Both the position numbers and the translations under genes were made by a program. The notes below the pieces were generated by a model that saw only the letters and a program-made list of their open reading frames with translations, made no database searches and had not been told where the DNA came from. DNA of 64,000 nt from Cerasicoccus frondis (GTDB lineage Bacteria; Verrucomicrobiota; Verrucomicrobiia; Opitutales; Cerasicoccaceae): the NCBI GenBank assembly GCA_031296915.1, contig JAVDPC010000032.1:1-64000 (forward strand), written 5' to 3'. Below are positions 7,234 through 15,510 of this stretch, in pieces. Positions within the stretch are counted from its first letter, which is position 1. Each line of letters begins with the position of its first letter.

Positions 7234-8928
7234 CTAGGTATACTTTAACACTTCCTCGATGGTAGTTGCGCCGTCAAAAATTGCGCGCAAGCCGTCATCG
7301 CGCAAAGTGCGCATGCCTTGCTCCAGGGCTTTCTGTTTGAGCACGAGCGTCGGAGCTTTCTGGGTGATGAGGTCGCGAATGCTGTCGGAGATCATCATCA
7401 TTTCGAAAAGTCCCTGGCGCCCGCGATAGCCGGTCTGGCTGCATTCGGCGCAGCCCTTACCGTAGTAGAATTGCTTGTCGGCGATTTCGAGCGGGTCGAT
7501 GCCGAGGACGTCGATCAGCTCGGCGTCCGGCTCGTAAGCCGTGCGGCAAGTCGGGCAAATGCGGCGGACAAGACGTTGACCAAGCACGCCTTCGAGCGAT
7601 GCGGAGATCAGGAAGGGCTCCAGGCCCATGTCGATCATACGGGTCACCGCGCCGGGGGCGTCATTGGTGTGGAGCGTGGAGAGCACCACGTGACCTGTGA
7701 GCGAGGCTTGCACCGCGATTTGCGCGGTTTCGAGGTCACGAATCTCCCCGACCATGATCTTGTCTGGGTCTTGACGCAGGAAGGAGCGCAGCGTGGCGGC
7801 GAAGTTCAGGCCCACCGCGTGGTTAATGGCCACCTGCATGATGCCGTCGATCTCGTATTCCACGGGGTCTTCGGCAGTCAAAATCTTGGTGTCGACCTTG
7901 TTTACCTCGCGCAGGGCGGAGTAAAGCGTGGTCGTCTTGCCGGAACCGGTTGGGCCGGTGACGATGAAAATGCCGTTCGGGCGGGCGACCAAGCCGCGGA
8001 TCGACTGCATGATGTCGTCCGGCATGGAGAGGTTTTCCAAGTCCAGGTTGACCACGGACTTGTCCAGAACGCGGAGAACCACGGATTCGCCGAACTGCGT
8101 GGGCAAGGTCGATACGCGCAGGTCAACCGGGCGTCCGGCGATGGTCATTTTAATACGACCGTCCTGCGGGATGCGGCGCTCGGCGATGTTTAGGCTGGAG
8201 AGCACCTTGATGCGGGAAATGACCGGGATCGCCAGGTTGGAGGGCGGGGGGGCCATTTCATACAGCGCGCCGTCAATGCGGTAACGGATGCGGAACTGCG
8301 TTTCGAAGGGCTCAAAGTGGATGTCCGACGCCTTGTCACGAATTGCCTGCTGGAGCACGAGGTTTACGAAACGAATGATCGGCGTTTCGTTCGCCATGTT
8401 GGTCAGCTCGCTGGCGGAAATGTCGCCACTGGTGTCGATTTCGGCTTCAGAGGAGCGAATCTCGTCGAGCAGGTCGTCGATGGAGGAGTCTTCGCTGCCG
8501 TAGTGGTTGACAATGAGGTTGTCGAGGAAGTCCGGGTCGGTGACGACGAGGTTCACGTCCTTACCGAGCGAGAACGTGAGGTCGTCAATGATGCTGTTAT
8601 TAAACGGGTCCTTGGCGAGCAGGTCGATCGAGTGGTCGTCCACACGCAGCGGCAGCACGGCGTACATGCGGGCGACGGATGGCTTGACGGACTCGACGAT
8701 TTCTTGCTCGATGCGGTCGGGCGGCGTTTCGAGATACTCGTATTGCAGGTAGTCGGCCACGAGCTGAAGCAGCTCAGTGCGCTCGACGAGCTCGGAGTCG
8801 ATGGCTTCCTCGGCCAGGGCCTTACCAGTATTGATGTGGGCCTGGTTCAGGTCGTCCAACTGGGCGCCGTCGATGAGATCGCTTTCCTGCAGGATCTCGT
8901 AAATGGTGTCGTTGTGGTCTTCAAACAT
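7234..8928 (-). CDS. GspE/PilB-type assembly ATPase (copy A)
   Basis: Hexameric cytoplasmic ATPase expected to drive pilin or pseudopilin extension. The 564-aa protein has an N-terminal MshEN-like region (about 1-150), the Walker A motif GPTGSGKTTTLYSAL, an Asp box (ILTAEDPVEYEIDGIMQV), a Walker B stretch LRQDPDKIMVGEIRDLETA, the His box LSTLHTNDAPGA, and the tetracysteine zinc motif CPTC...C-x2-C ahead of GRQGLFEMM. It sits between pilT and pilC on the same strand, 29 bp from the pilT stop, so these genes are probably co-transcribed. A second paralogue lies at 10148-11881; which one is PilB and which serves another machine cannot be decided here. Confidence 0.95.
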   Translation of the reverse strand: MFEDHNDTIYEILQESDLIDGAQLDDLNQAHINTGKALAEEAIDSELVERTELLQLVADYLQYEYLETPPDRIEQEIVESVKPSVARMYAVLPLRVDDHSIDLLAKDPFNNSIIDDLTFSLGKDVNLVVTDPDFLDNLIVNHYGSEDSSIDDLLDEIRSSEAEIDTSGDISASELTNMANETPIIRFVNLVLQQAIRDKASDIHFEPFETQFRIRYRIDGALYEMAPPPSNLAIPVISRIKVLSSLNIAERRIPQDGRIKMTIAGRPVDLRVSTLPTQFGESVVLRVLDKSVVNLDLENLSMPDDIMQSIRGLVARPNGIFIVTGPTGSGKTTTLYSALREVNKVDTKILTAEDPVEYEIDGIMQVAINHAVGLNFAATLRSFLRQDPDKIMVGEIRDLETAQIAVQASLTGHVVLSTLHTNDAPGAVTRMIDMGLEPFLISASLEGVLGQRLVRRICPTCRTAYEPDAELIDVLGIDPLEIADKQFYYGKGCAECSQTGYRGRQGLFEMMMISDSIRDLITQKAPTLVLKQKALEQGMRTLRDDGLRAIFDGATTIEEVLKYT

Positions 8929-8957
8929 GGGTGGGCAACAAAGCGGGCGATTATAAA

Positions 8958-10034
8958 TTAACGGTGGCTGGCCGCCATGGCGGCGACTTTCTGGCGCATT
9001 TCATCGGGCAATTGAGATTTTTCGATGCAGGTTTCGCCCGTAATAAACCCGCGGTTGAAAAGGCTGAGCAAGTGGGCGTCCAGGGAGATCATTCCCAGAT
9101 TGGCGCCCGTTTGAATGTCGGAATTGATGCGGTAGGTCTTGTTTTCGCGAATCAGCGCGGAAATTGAGTCCGTGGTCACCATGATTTCGTAGCTGGCGAT
9201 GCGGCCGCCGCCGACTTTGCGGCAGAGCACCTGCGAAATAACGGATATGATGGACGACGCGAGCTGTGTGCGAATCTGGTCCTTCGTTTCGGCGGGGAAG
9301 GCGTCGACAATACGGTCAACCGTGCGCGCGGCCCCGGTGGTGTGCAGGGTGCCGAAGACGAGGTGGCCGGTTTCCGCCGCAGAAACAGCGGCTTCGATGG
9401 TTTCCAGGTCGCGCATTTCCCCAACGAGGATGATGTCCGGGTCTTGGCGAAGCGCGCCGCGGATGGCGTCGGCAAAACTGGGCACGTCCACGCCGACTTC
9501 ACGCTGGGTGACGATGCAGCGCTTGTGGTCGTGGTAATACTCAATCGGGTCTTCAATGGTGATGATGTGCCCGTCGAGGTTCTCGTTGATCCAGTTGATC
9601 ATCGAGGCGAGGGTGGTGGACTTACCGGAGCCGGTCGGGCCGGTGACCAAGATGAGTCCGCGCGGGCGGGTGAGCAAGTCCTTCACTTTATCGGGCAGGC
9701 CGATTTCGCGCAGACCGAACAGTTTGTTCGGGATTTGGCGAAGCACCATGCCGTAGTTGCCCTTGGCTTTGAGGACGGACACGCGGAAGCGCGCTTTGTC
9801 CATGAACGCAAAACCGAAGTCTGCGCCGCCAACGGTTTTCAGCTTCTGCTGGTGGGCGTCGGAGGTGATCGCCTCCATGAGCTCCTCGGTGTCCTGTGGC
9901 TCCAGATCGGGCCCATCGACGGGAACCATGGAGCCGCCAGTGCGCAGCGTGGGCGGCTGCCCCACCTGAATATGAAGATCTGATGCGCCTTCGTCGCACA
10001 TCAGAGTGAGCAATTCGTTCATTTCATAGCTCAT
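8958..10034 (-). CDS. pilT: Type IV pilus retraction ATPase PilT
   Basis: Retraction motor of type IV pili, powering twitching motility, DNA uptake or surface attachment in known systems. At 358 aa it has normal PilT length. It shows the PAS-like N-terminal region (GASDLHIQVGQPPTLRTGG), Walker A GPTGSGKSTTLASM, Asp box ITIEDPIEYYHDHKRCIV, the Walker B LRQDPDIILVGEMRDLETI, and His box FGTLHTTGAARTVDRI. It lacks the MshEN domain and the tetracysteine motif, which separates it from the two GspE/PilB paralogues on either side. The AIRGALRQDPD sequence is highly typical of PilT. A long A/T-rich inverted repeat (10049-10147) separates its start from the upstream ATPase gene. Confidence 0.95.
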   Translation of the reverse strand: MSYEMNELLTLMCDEGASDLHIQVGQPPTLRTGGSMVPVDGPDLEPQDTEELMEAITSDAHQQKLKTVGGADFGFAFMDKARFRVSVLKAKGNYGMVLRQIPNKLFGLREIGLPDKVKDLLTRPRGLILVTGPTGSGKSTTLASMINWINENLDGHIITIEDPIEYYHDHKRCIVTQREVGVDVPSFADAIRGALRQDPDIILVGEMRDLETIEAAVSAAETGHLVFGTLHTTGAARTVDRIVDAFPAETKDQIRTQLASSIISVISQVLCRKVGGGRIASYEIMVTTDSISALIRENKTYRINSDIQTGANLGMISLDAHLLSLFNRGFITGETCIEKSQLPDEMRQKVAAMAASHR

Positions 10035-10048
10035 GGCGTCCTTTGGTT

Positions 10049-10147
10049 AAATTCAAAATGTTAAATTCAAAATGCCAAAAGGTCTCATGCAGCGAATCTT
10101 GCGCCTGTTTGTTTTTTTGAATTTGGCATTTAGAATTTTGCATTTCT
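10049..10147. repeat. Long A/T-rich intergenic hairpin with iterated arms
   Basis: The whole spacer between the copy-B ATPase gene and pilT is an imperfect inverted repeat. The left arm holds AAATTCAAAATG twice in tandem and ends GCCAAAA; the right arm is TTTGAATTTGGCATTTAGAA followed by TTTTGCATTTC. The loop is about 27 bases. It begins right at the stop codon of the upstream gene and ends about 15 bp before the pilT start, so it may attenuate read-through. The architecture resembles the hairpins at 12061, 25209 and 26107, but the arm sequence differs. Confidence 0.7.
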
Positions 10148-11881
10148 TTAGCTCATGTCGCCCACGGTGACGTGGAGAACTTCCTCGATGGTGGTCATGC
10201 CGGCGGCGACCTTGCGGAAACCGTCTTCGCGCATGGAGCGCATCCCGGCCTCGCGCGCCTTGGTGCGCAGCTCGACGAGGTTGCGGCCTTCGTAAATCAT
10301 TTGCTGCACTTCCTCGGTGACGACGAAGAACTCGAAAATGCCCATACGGCCTTTGCAGCCGGTGTTGTTGCACTTGTTGCAACCTTCCCCGTGGAAGAAC
10401 TCAATCTCGCTGAGCTGCTGTTCGGGGATGCCCATGGCGTTGACCTCGTGGACTTCCGGCAGATACGGCTTCTTGCAATTCAGGCAAATGCGGCGCACCA
10501 GACGTTGAGCCAGAGCGCCTCGGAGCGCGGCGGAAATCAGGAACGGCTTCACGCCGATGTTCTGCAAACGAGTGACCGCGCTCGGCGCGTCGTTGGTGTG
10601 CAGCGTGGAGAACACCATGTGACCGGTCAGCGACGCGTTGATCGCGATTTCCGCCGTTTCCAAGTCTCGAATTTCCCCCACCATGATGATGTTGGGCGCT
10701 TGGCGAAGCATCGAGCGGAGCGCCGCAGCGAAGGTCATGCCGACGTCTTTGCGAACCTGCACCTGGTTGATGCCCGTCATCTGATACTCGACCGGGTCTT
10801 CAACGGTGATGATCTTGCGGTCCGGGTGGTTGACGTAATTCAGCGCGGAGTAAAGCGTGGTGGACTTACCGGAACCGGTCGGACCAGTGACGAGGAACAC
10901 GCCGTCCGGCATCGCGATGATGCGCTCGAAGTTCGCTTGGTCGTCTGAGAAGAAGCCCAATTGCGGAAGGCCGAGGTTCAGGCCTTCCTTGTCGAGAATA
11001 CGCATGACGACTGATTCGCCATAGACCGTGGGCAAAACCGATACGCGCAGGTCGATCTCCTTGCCCGAGGCGCGCATTTGAATACGGCCGTCCTGCGGGA
11101 CGCGTTTTTCGGCGATGGACACGTTGGCCATCAGCTTGATGCGGGAGATAATGGCGGGCTGCAGGCGCTTGGGCGGGTTTTCCACCTCCACGAGGCGACC
11201 GTCAATGCGGTAGCGGACGCGGAAACGCTTTTCCAGCGGCTCCATGTGGATGTCCGACCCGCGGCGCTTAATCGCCTCGGTGATGATCATGTGCACGTAG
11301 CGAATGATCGGCGCGGCTTCTTCGTCGGTGTTGTCTTCGTCGCCTGTGGGCAGCTCGACATTTACGTCGTCTTCGCCGAGCACCTCTTTATAGAGGCCGT
11401 CCATGCCCTCCAGGCCGGAGGCTTCGGGCGAATCGTAGTAATTCTCGATTGCCTTGGCAATTTGCTCGGGGGTCGTCAGGCGCGTGTTCACGCTCATCTT
11501 CAGCACGTGGCTGAGCGAGTCGATCGAGTCGACGTCGAGCGGATCGCACGTGGCGAGCTCCAGGGTGTTGCCATCGACCTCAATGGGGAACACGTGGTAA
11601 CGCGCGGCCATGTCGCGCTTCACCAGTTCCAGCGCCTCGTGGGAGACGCGGATGTCGTTCAGGTCGATGGTCTCCATGTTGAATTCCTCGGCGAGGGCTT
11701 CAACAATTTGTTGATGAGAGCAGGCGCCACTGGCCACGATCATCTCGATGGCCTCGCCATCAAGGTTTTCGGGTGGCTCTTCTTGGGCGCCGGCTTCTGC
11801 CAACGCCTGGTCGACGGTGTCCGCGTCCACTAGGCCGCGGTCCTGCATGAGTTGGAGAACAAAATCGTCAGCGGATGTCAC
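10148..11881 (-). CDS. GspE/PilB-type assembly ATPase (copy B)
   Basis: Second assembly ATPase, 577 aa. The N-terminal MshEN domain is visible at about residues 60-160 (NMETIDLNDIRVSHEALELV is typical). The core has Walker A GPTGSGKSTTLYSALNYV, Asp box ITVEDPVEYQMTGINQV, Walker B LRQAPNIIMVGEIRDLETA, His box FSTLHTNDAPSAVTR and a tetracysteine motif CLNC...CNKC before GRMGIFEFF. Compared with copy A, an A replaces D in LRQDP and an acidic linker (NVELPTGDEDNTDEE, near residue 180) precedes the core. It is first of the four pilus genes and is flanked on both sides by long hairpin repeats (10049-10147 and 12061-12180). It could be the PilB partner of PilT, or could serve a type II-like secretion system. 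Confidence 0.95.
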   Translation of the reverse strand: MTSADDFVLQLMQDRGLVDADTVDQALAEAGAQEEPPENLDGEAIEMIVASGACSHQQIVEALAEEFNMETIDLNDIRVSHEALELVKRDMAARYHVFPIEVDGNTLELATCDPLDVDSIDSLSHVLKMSVNTRLTTPEQIAKAIENYYDSPEASGLEGMDGLYKEVLGEDDVNVELPTGDEDNTDEEAAPIIRYVHMIITEAIKRRGSDIHMEPLEKRFRVRYRIDGRLVEVENPPKRLQPAIISRIKLMANVSIAEKRVPQDGRIQMRASGKEIDLRVSVLPTVYGESVVMRILDKEGLNLGLPQLGFFSDDQANFERIIAMPDGVFLVTGPTGSGKSTTLYSALNYVNHPDRKIITVEDPVEYQMTGINQVQVRKDVGMTFAAALRSMLRQAPNIIMVGEIRDLETAEIAINASLTGHMVFSTLHTNDAPSAVTRLQNIGVKPFLISAALRGALAQRLVRRICLNCKKPYLPEVHEVNAMGIPEQQLSEIEFFHGEGCNKCNNTGCKGRMGIFEFFVVTEEVQQMIYEGRNLVELRTKAREAGMRSMREDGFRKVAAGMTTIEEVLHVTVGDMS

Positions 11882-12060
11882 AAGCTAAATGAGATTAAAG
11901 TCGTTGAAAAGTTGGGCAAGCCCCGAAGTTTCGCCTTTCCGGGCGTGGTGTAAAGGAGGAAATGCCCAGAAGTCCTTATCACTTGGCGATTTCTAGCTCA
12001 CCGGGGGAATTTTAGACAGGCCTCCACCCTAGATTTAAGCAGTGATCAGCACTATAAATG

Positions 12061-12180
12061 TTCGTAGTGTGAGTAGGGTGGGTAAAGTGAGTAGTGTTAG
12101 TAAAGTTTGAGCTGACGCCACCATCACCAACGCTTTGCCTTAACTTTACTCACTTTACCAACATTACCGACACTGCCACA
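12061..12180. repeat. Long intergenic hairpin with arms of 8-10-nt units
   Basis: Between the Nudix stop and the copy-B ATPase start. The left arm reads as iterated units such as GTGAGTAG, GGTGGGTAAA, GTGAGTAGT, GTTAGTAAA, GTTTGAG. The right arm, reverse-complemented, reads GTGTCGGTAAT, GTTGGTAAA, GTGAGTAAA, GTTAAGG. The arms pair imperfectly around a core of about 20 bases. The repeat fills the last 120 bp of this roughly 300-bp gene-free stretch; 11882-12060 holds no other recognisable feature. Confidence 0.7.
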
Positions 12181-12181
12181 A

Positions 12182-12670
12182 TTATTTCAAAACCGCCGCC
12201 AGGCGCTCTAGAAAAGGCCATTGCGACTCCTTCAGCAGGCGCTTCGCTTCGGGGAGGGGAACCATTTCAGCGCGGTCGACTTCCGGAATCTGCACCAGTT
12301 TGCCGGATTTCGGCGGCCATTCGATGGCAAAAGTGTTGCTGACGGGCGTCCGACCGTCCTCCCAATGGCCGCGAAACGCCCAGGCATGGACCACCTTGCC
12401 GCCTTTTTGCGTAATCGTGTCCAACGGCCAGAAAATCACCTTCGGATCGAGTTTGGCGGGCGGCTTGAGGCCGATTTCCTCCTCAAATTCCCGCCGTGCG
12501 ACTTCGAGCAGGTCGGTTTCATCTTTTTCCGGCTCCCCCTTGGGGATCGACCAATACCCCGCATCCTTTTTTGCAAAATACGGTCCGCCCGGGTGCGCCA
12601 CGAGCACGCGCAGCTCGTCCCCCGAGTCGTCATACATGAGCAGTCCAGCAGAAATACGTTTTTTTGCCAT
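12182..12670 (-). CDS. Nudix (NUDIX) hydrolase
   Basis: Hydrolyses a nucleoside diphosphate linked to another moiety; the substrate is unknown. The 162-aa protein is essentially a single Nudix domain. The Nudix box runs from G45 (SIPKGEPEKDE) to RREFEEEIGL (residues 59-68), giving the metal-binding REFEEE core. The spacing between the first conserved Glu and the RE pair appears one residue longer than the canonical box. The DAGYWSIPKGE and FAIEWPPKSGKLVQIPEVDR segments resemble predicted NTP pyrophosphohydrolases of the MutT/DR1025 type. Its start codon overlaps the stop of the upstream membrane-anchored protein by one base (TAATG), so translation is probably coupled. It is last in a five-gene unit. 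Confidence 0.9.
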   Translation of the reverse strand: MAKKRISAGLLMYDDSGDELRVLVAHPGGPYFAKKDAGYWSIPKGEPEKDETDLLEVARREFEEEIGLKPPAKLDPKVIFWPLDTITQKGGKVVHAWAFRGHWEDGRTPVSNTFAIEWPPKSGKLVQIPEVDRAEMVPLPEAKRLLKESQWPFLERLAAVLK

Positions 12671-14043
12671 TACTCCGCACGTTCAAACGTCCGCGGCTCC
12701 AGGTCAAAGCGAATGTGAAACGTCGGCTCGTTCTTGTCCACGTGGGCAATTTCATCATCGATATGCGCGTCTTCGTAGTCCGGGTGCGCATAATCGAATG
12801 AGGAAAGATACGCGTTGCCGCCGTCGTCCACGCCATCGATGCCCACTGCATAGACAATGCCGCGCTCGGCGTTGTAGCGCAGTGGCTGGCCGTCATACGG
12901 GTCGAGTGGGATATTAAGAATGATGTCCGGCGTCAGCGCATCGAGCGTCGGTGGCAGCGAGCCATGCTCCAACTGATAAAGCCGCAACGCGAACAGCAGG
13001 TAGATATAGGCGCTGTAGGCGTCTTGCTGCGCCAAGCTCTGAGTTACGCGGTCGGTCGCTGGAATGAGGAGCAGGGGGAGCATCTCGCCAACTACGTTGC
13101 CGCGCAGAATTGACCGGAACAAAGAGGGCTTCTGGGGATTTACCGTTTTCCGATCTGCAAAGGGCTTGTTTTGGTCATCCAGCATACCTGAATAAAGCTG
13201 ATAAAAACTGTTGCGCGTTTTGTTTGGCTTGCAGACGAGCTTGATCAGTTGGGGCGGGATTCTACCCAGGTTGTCATCGAGCATGCCGAGCCCTTCAGGT
13301 TCCTCTTGTATTAGGCTGAGGGTGTTGAGCGCAAAATGAAATTCCCACTTGATGGCGGTAGCCAGCTCATCGCTGAGCACGTTGCGGAGCGGGTACGTCT
13401 TGATGGCGTCCCGGAGCGCCTGTTCAGATAGATCGTAGTGGCTGATCAAATACAGCATCTCGTGATTGGAAATGCCGATGCACGCCGTGGCGGTTAGAAG
13501 ATGAACGAGGCCCCCGCCGCCTTGGGCAAAGCGGGTCAATTGTTCGTCCAGATTCAGCAGGCGGGCCAACGCGGCGTCTGGATCTCCGTCGATAGCGAGC
13601 AGCCGGGCCTCCATCGTGCGCACCTTGGTGTAGTCTTGCAGATCGCCCACGCTGGGAATGATCGTATCTACGTTGGGTTCATCATCGACGTAAAATTGCT
13701 CCAGCGTAAAGGCTTCATCCACGGCGCGGATATTCTCCAAATTGGCGGCTACGATCTCGCGTATCTCCTGAATGTTCAGGGTTTCCATTGGCGCAGCAAA
13801 CGGAGAGTAGTCATAGTATTCGTCACTATAATAGTCATCCAGCACGCCCAGATCGAACTCCAGCGAGTCGCCGATTTCCTGCAGCCGCGTATACCCGTTG
13901 ATGGACGCATCCTTGGGGCCGATTTCGATGTCCATGCTGGAGTAGTCCAGCGGCTCATCGTCATGGGTCGCCCAGATGACGAAGCCCGCAATGAACATGA
14001 GGAAGCACAGCCCGAAGGCGATCAGGTAGGGGCGGAATTTCAT
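12670..14043 (-). CDS. Membrane-anchored protein, paralogue 3 of tandem triplet
   Basis: Function unknown. The 457-aa protein starts with a membrane anchor (MKFRPYLIAFGLCFLMFIAG), then a conserved DDEPLDYSSMDIEIGPKDAS segment. A mostly helical middle follows, which I do not recognise. The C-terminal region reads YLLFALRLYQLEHGSLPPTL, then DPYDGQPLRYNAERGI and YAVGIDGVDDGGNAY. This resembles the C-terminal pseudopilin-like module common in Planctomycetota/Verrucomicrobiota hypothetical proteins, where DP(Y/F)DGQPL(R)Y recurs. The tail ends FHIRFDLEPRTFERAE. Its first about 65 residues are almost identical to those of paralogue 2, while the middles have diverged. It overlaps paralogue 2 by four bases (ATGA). 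It is probably an inner-membrane protein with a large periplasmic domain. Confidence 0.75.
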   Translation of the reverse strand: MKFRPYLIAFGLCFLMFIAGFVIWATHDDEPLDYSSMDIEIGPKDASINGYTRLQEIGDSLEFDLGVLDDYYSDEYYDYSPFAAPMETLNIQEIREIVAANLENIRAVDEAFTLEQFYVDDEPNVDTIIPSVGDLQDYTKVRTMEARLLAIDGDPDAALARLLNLDEQLTRFAQGGGGLVHLLTATACIGISNHEMLYLISHYDLSEQALRDAIKTYPLRNVLSDELATAIKWEFHFALNTLSLIQEEPEGLGMLDDNLGRIPPQLIKLVCKPNKTRNSFYQLYSGMLDDQNKPFADRKTVNPQKPSLFRSILRGNVVGEMLPLLLIPATDRVTQSLAQQDAYSAYIYLLFALRLYQLEHGSLPPTLDALTPDIILNIPLDPYDGQPLRYNAERGIVYAVGIDGVDDGGNAYLSSFDYAHPDYEDAHIDDEIAHVDKNEPTFHIRFDLEPRTFERAE

Positions 14044-14119
14044 GGTTGTTGTTCTTCTTCGTCGGCTGCGGAGAAGTCGCGCGGCTCCAGATCAAAGCGA
14101 ATATGAAATGTGGGCTCGT
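13849..14119. repeat. Direct repeat A (gene-junction copy 1)
   Basis: About 270 bp covering the end of paralogue 2 and the start of paralogue 3. It is nearly identical to 15243-15510, with only a handful of substitutions and a 3-bp indel near 14066. The offset is 1394 bp, one gene length. It looks like the scar of a recent tandem duplication or ongoing gene conversion. Confidence 0.8.
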
Positions 14120-15437
14120 CTTTGTCATCTGCTTCAGCTATTTGCTGATTGTCGACGGCGTTTTCGTAATCGGGATGATTGTAATCCAGTCTGGAGAGGT
14201 ATCCGCTGCCACCACTGTCCACGGTATCCTCGCCGACTGAGTAAATGATTGCACGCTGGGCGTCGTAGCGCAGCGGTTGCTCGTCGAAAGGATCGATCGG
14301 CACAGCGTCGATGTACTCCGGGGCGAGTGCTTCCAGTGTGAGTGGCAGCACGCCGTGATCCATTTGGTAGAGTCGCATCGCGAGCATCAGGTAAACAGTG
14401 TCGGACTCGATGTCGCCACGTAACGCTCGCTCGCAGGGGCCGCCGTATGCTGGGAAGAGTAAGGTAGCGGACATTTCGCCGACTGGGTTGCCTGCTAACA
14501 CCATTTGGTAGATCGGGCGTCTTTGGGGATATATGTCGATTCGCTTCGAGTAGGGGAGCGCTGCATTTTCAAGTATTTTACTGATGTGACCGAAGAGCAA
14601 ATTACGCGTTGTATGTGGCTTATAAGCGAAGGTTAACAGGCCTCCTGGTATGTATTCCAATTCATCTATCCAGCGCTTAATTTCTTGTGGTTTTTCTTTG
14701 ATGAGCTCAAGCGCGCTGCATGCTAATTGGAATTCCCACTTGATGCTGTTTTCGTAGTTTTTGATTAATTGTCCTCTTAGAGGATAGTTTTGCAGCGCAT
14801 AGTGCAAGGCGGCTTTGGAAGGCTCGCTGTGGGCTAGGAGGTAGGTTAGCTCTTCATTGGTGATCTTGGCAGAAGCAATGCATATGTATAGATGTAGTAG
14901 ACCGCCGCCGGAATCAGATAGGCGACTGATTTCTTTGTCCAATTGAAGGATGATCTCCAGTGCTTGGTCTGGCTCTTCACTGATCACCAGCAGTCGCGCC
15001 ATGATACAGCTGACCTTAATGTAACGCAAAAACTCGGCTGGGCCATAGATCTGAAATTCGGGGGTCGGCATTTCGTCGATTTGAAATTGGGCGCGTGAGA
15101 ATGCGTTGCTGATAGGCGCCATCTTGTCGGCGTTCACATCGACCAGCGCTTGCATCTGTGCTTGGGTGAGAAAACTCGTAGTAGCGGCAAATGGCGAAGG
15201 GTCGGGATATTCTCCGTTTAGCGAACGGGATTCCAGAATATCCAGATCGAACTCCAGTGAGTCGCCGATTTCCTGCAACTGCGTATACCCGTTGATGGAC
15301 GCATCCTTGGGGCCGATTTCGATGTCCATGCTGGAGTAGTCCAGCGGCTCATCGTCATGGGTCGCCCAGATGGCGAAGCCCGCAATGAACATCAGGAAGC
15401 AGAGCCCGAAGGCGATCAGGTAGGGGCGGAATTTCAT
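14040..15437 (-). CDS. Membrane-anchored protein, paralogue 2 of tandem triplet
   Basis: Function unknown; 465 aa. It has the same plan as its neighbours: one N-terminal transmembrane helix (residues about 5-25), the DDEPLDYSSMDIEIGPKDAS block, a divergent helical middle, and a C-terminal module with YLMLAMRLYQMDHGVLPLTL, DPFDEQPLRYDAQRAI and YSVGEDTVDSGG. The tail FHIRFDLEPRDFSA plus an acidic EEEQQP end is shared with paralogue 1, so this gene is a mosaic: N-terminus like paralogue 3, C-terminus like paralogue 1. The middle (about 14,560-14,900) looks more A/T-rich than the flanks. Both borders overlap the neighbouring genes by four bases (ATGA), indicating translational coupling. Confidence 0.75.
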   Translation of the reverse strand: MKFRPYLIAFGLCFLMFIAGFAIWATHDDEPLDYSSMDIEIGPKDASINGYTQLQEIGDSLEFDLDILESRSLNGEYPDPSPFAATTSFLTQAQMQALVDVNADKMAPISNAFSRAQFQIDEMPTPEFQIYGPAEFLRYIKVSCIMARLLVISEEPDQALEIILQLDKEISRLSDSGGGLLHLYICIASAKITNEELTYLLAHSEPSKAALHYALQNYPLRGQLIKNYENSIKWEFQLACSALELIKEKPQEIKRWIDELEYIPGGLLTFAYKPHTTRNLLFGHISKILENAALPYSKRIDIYPQRRPIYQMVLAGNPVGEMSATLLFPAYGGPCERALRGDIESDTVYLMLAMRLYQMDHGVLPLTLEALAPEYIDAVPIDPFDEQPLRYDAQRAIIYSVGEDTVDSGGSGYLSRLDYNHPDYENAVDNQQIAEADDKDEPTFHIRFDLEPRDFSAADEEEQQP

Positions 15438-15510
15438 GGTTGTTGTTCTTCTTCGTCGGCGGAGAAGTCGCGCGGCTCCAGATCAAAGCGAATATGAAAT
15501 GTGGGTTCGT
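15243..15510. repeat. Direct repeat A (gene-junction copy 2)
   Basis: Partner of 13849-14119. It covers the end of paralogue 1 and the start of paralogue 2 and keeps the four-base overlap between the two genes, so both reading frames and the coupling signal were duplicated together. Confidence 0.8.
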
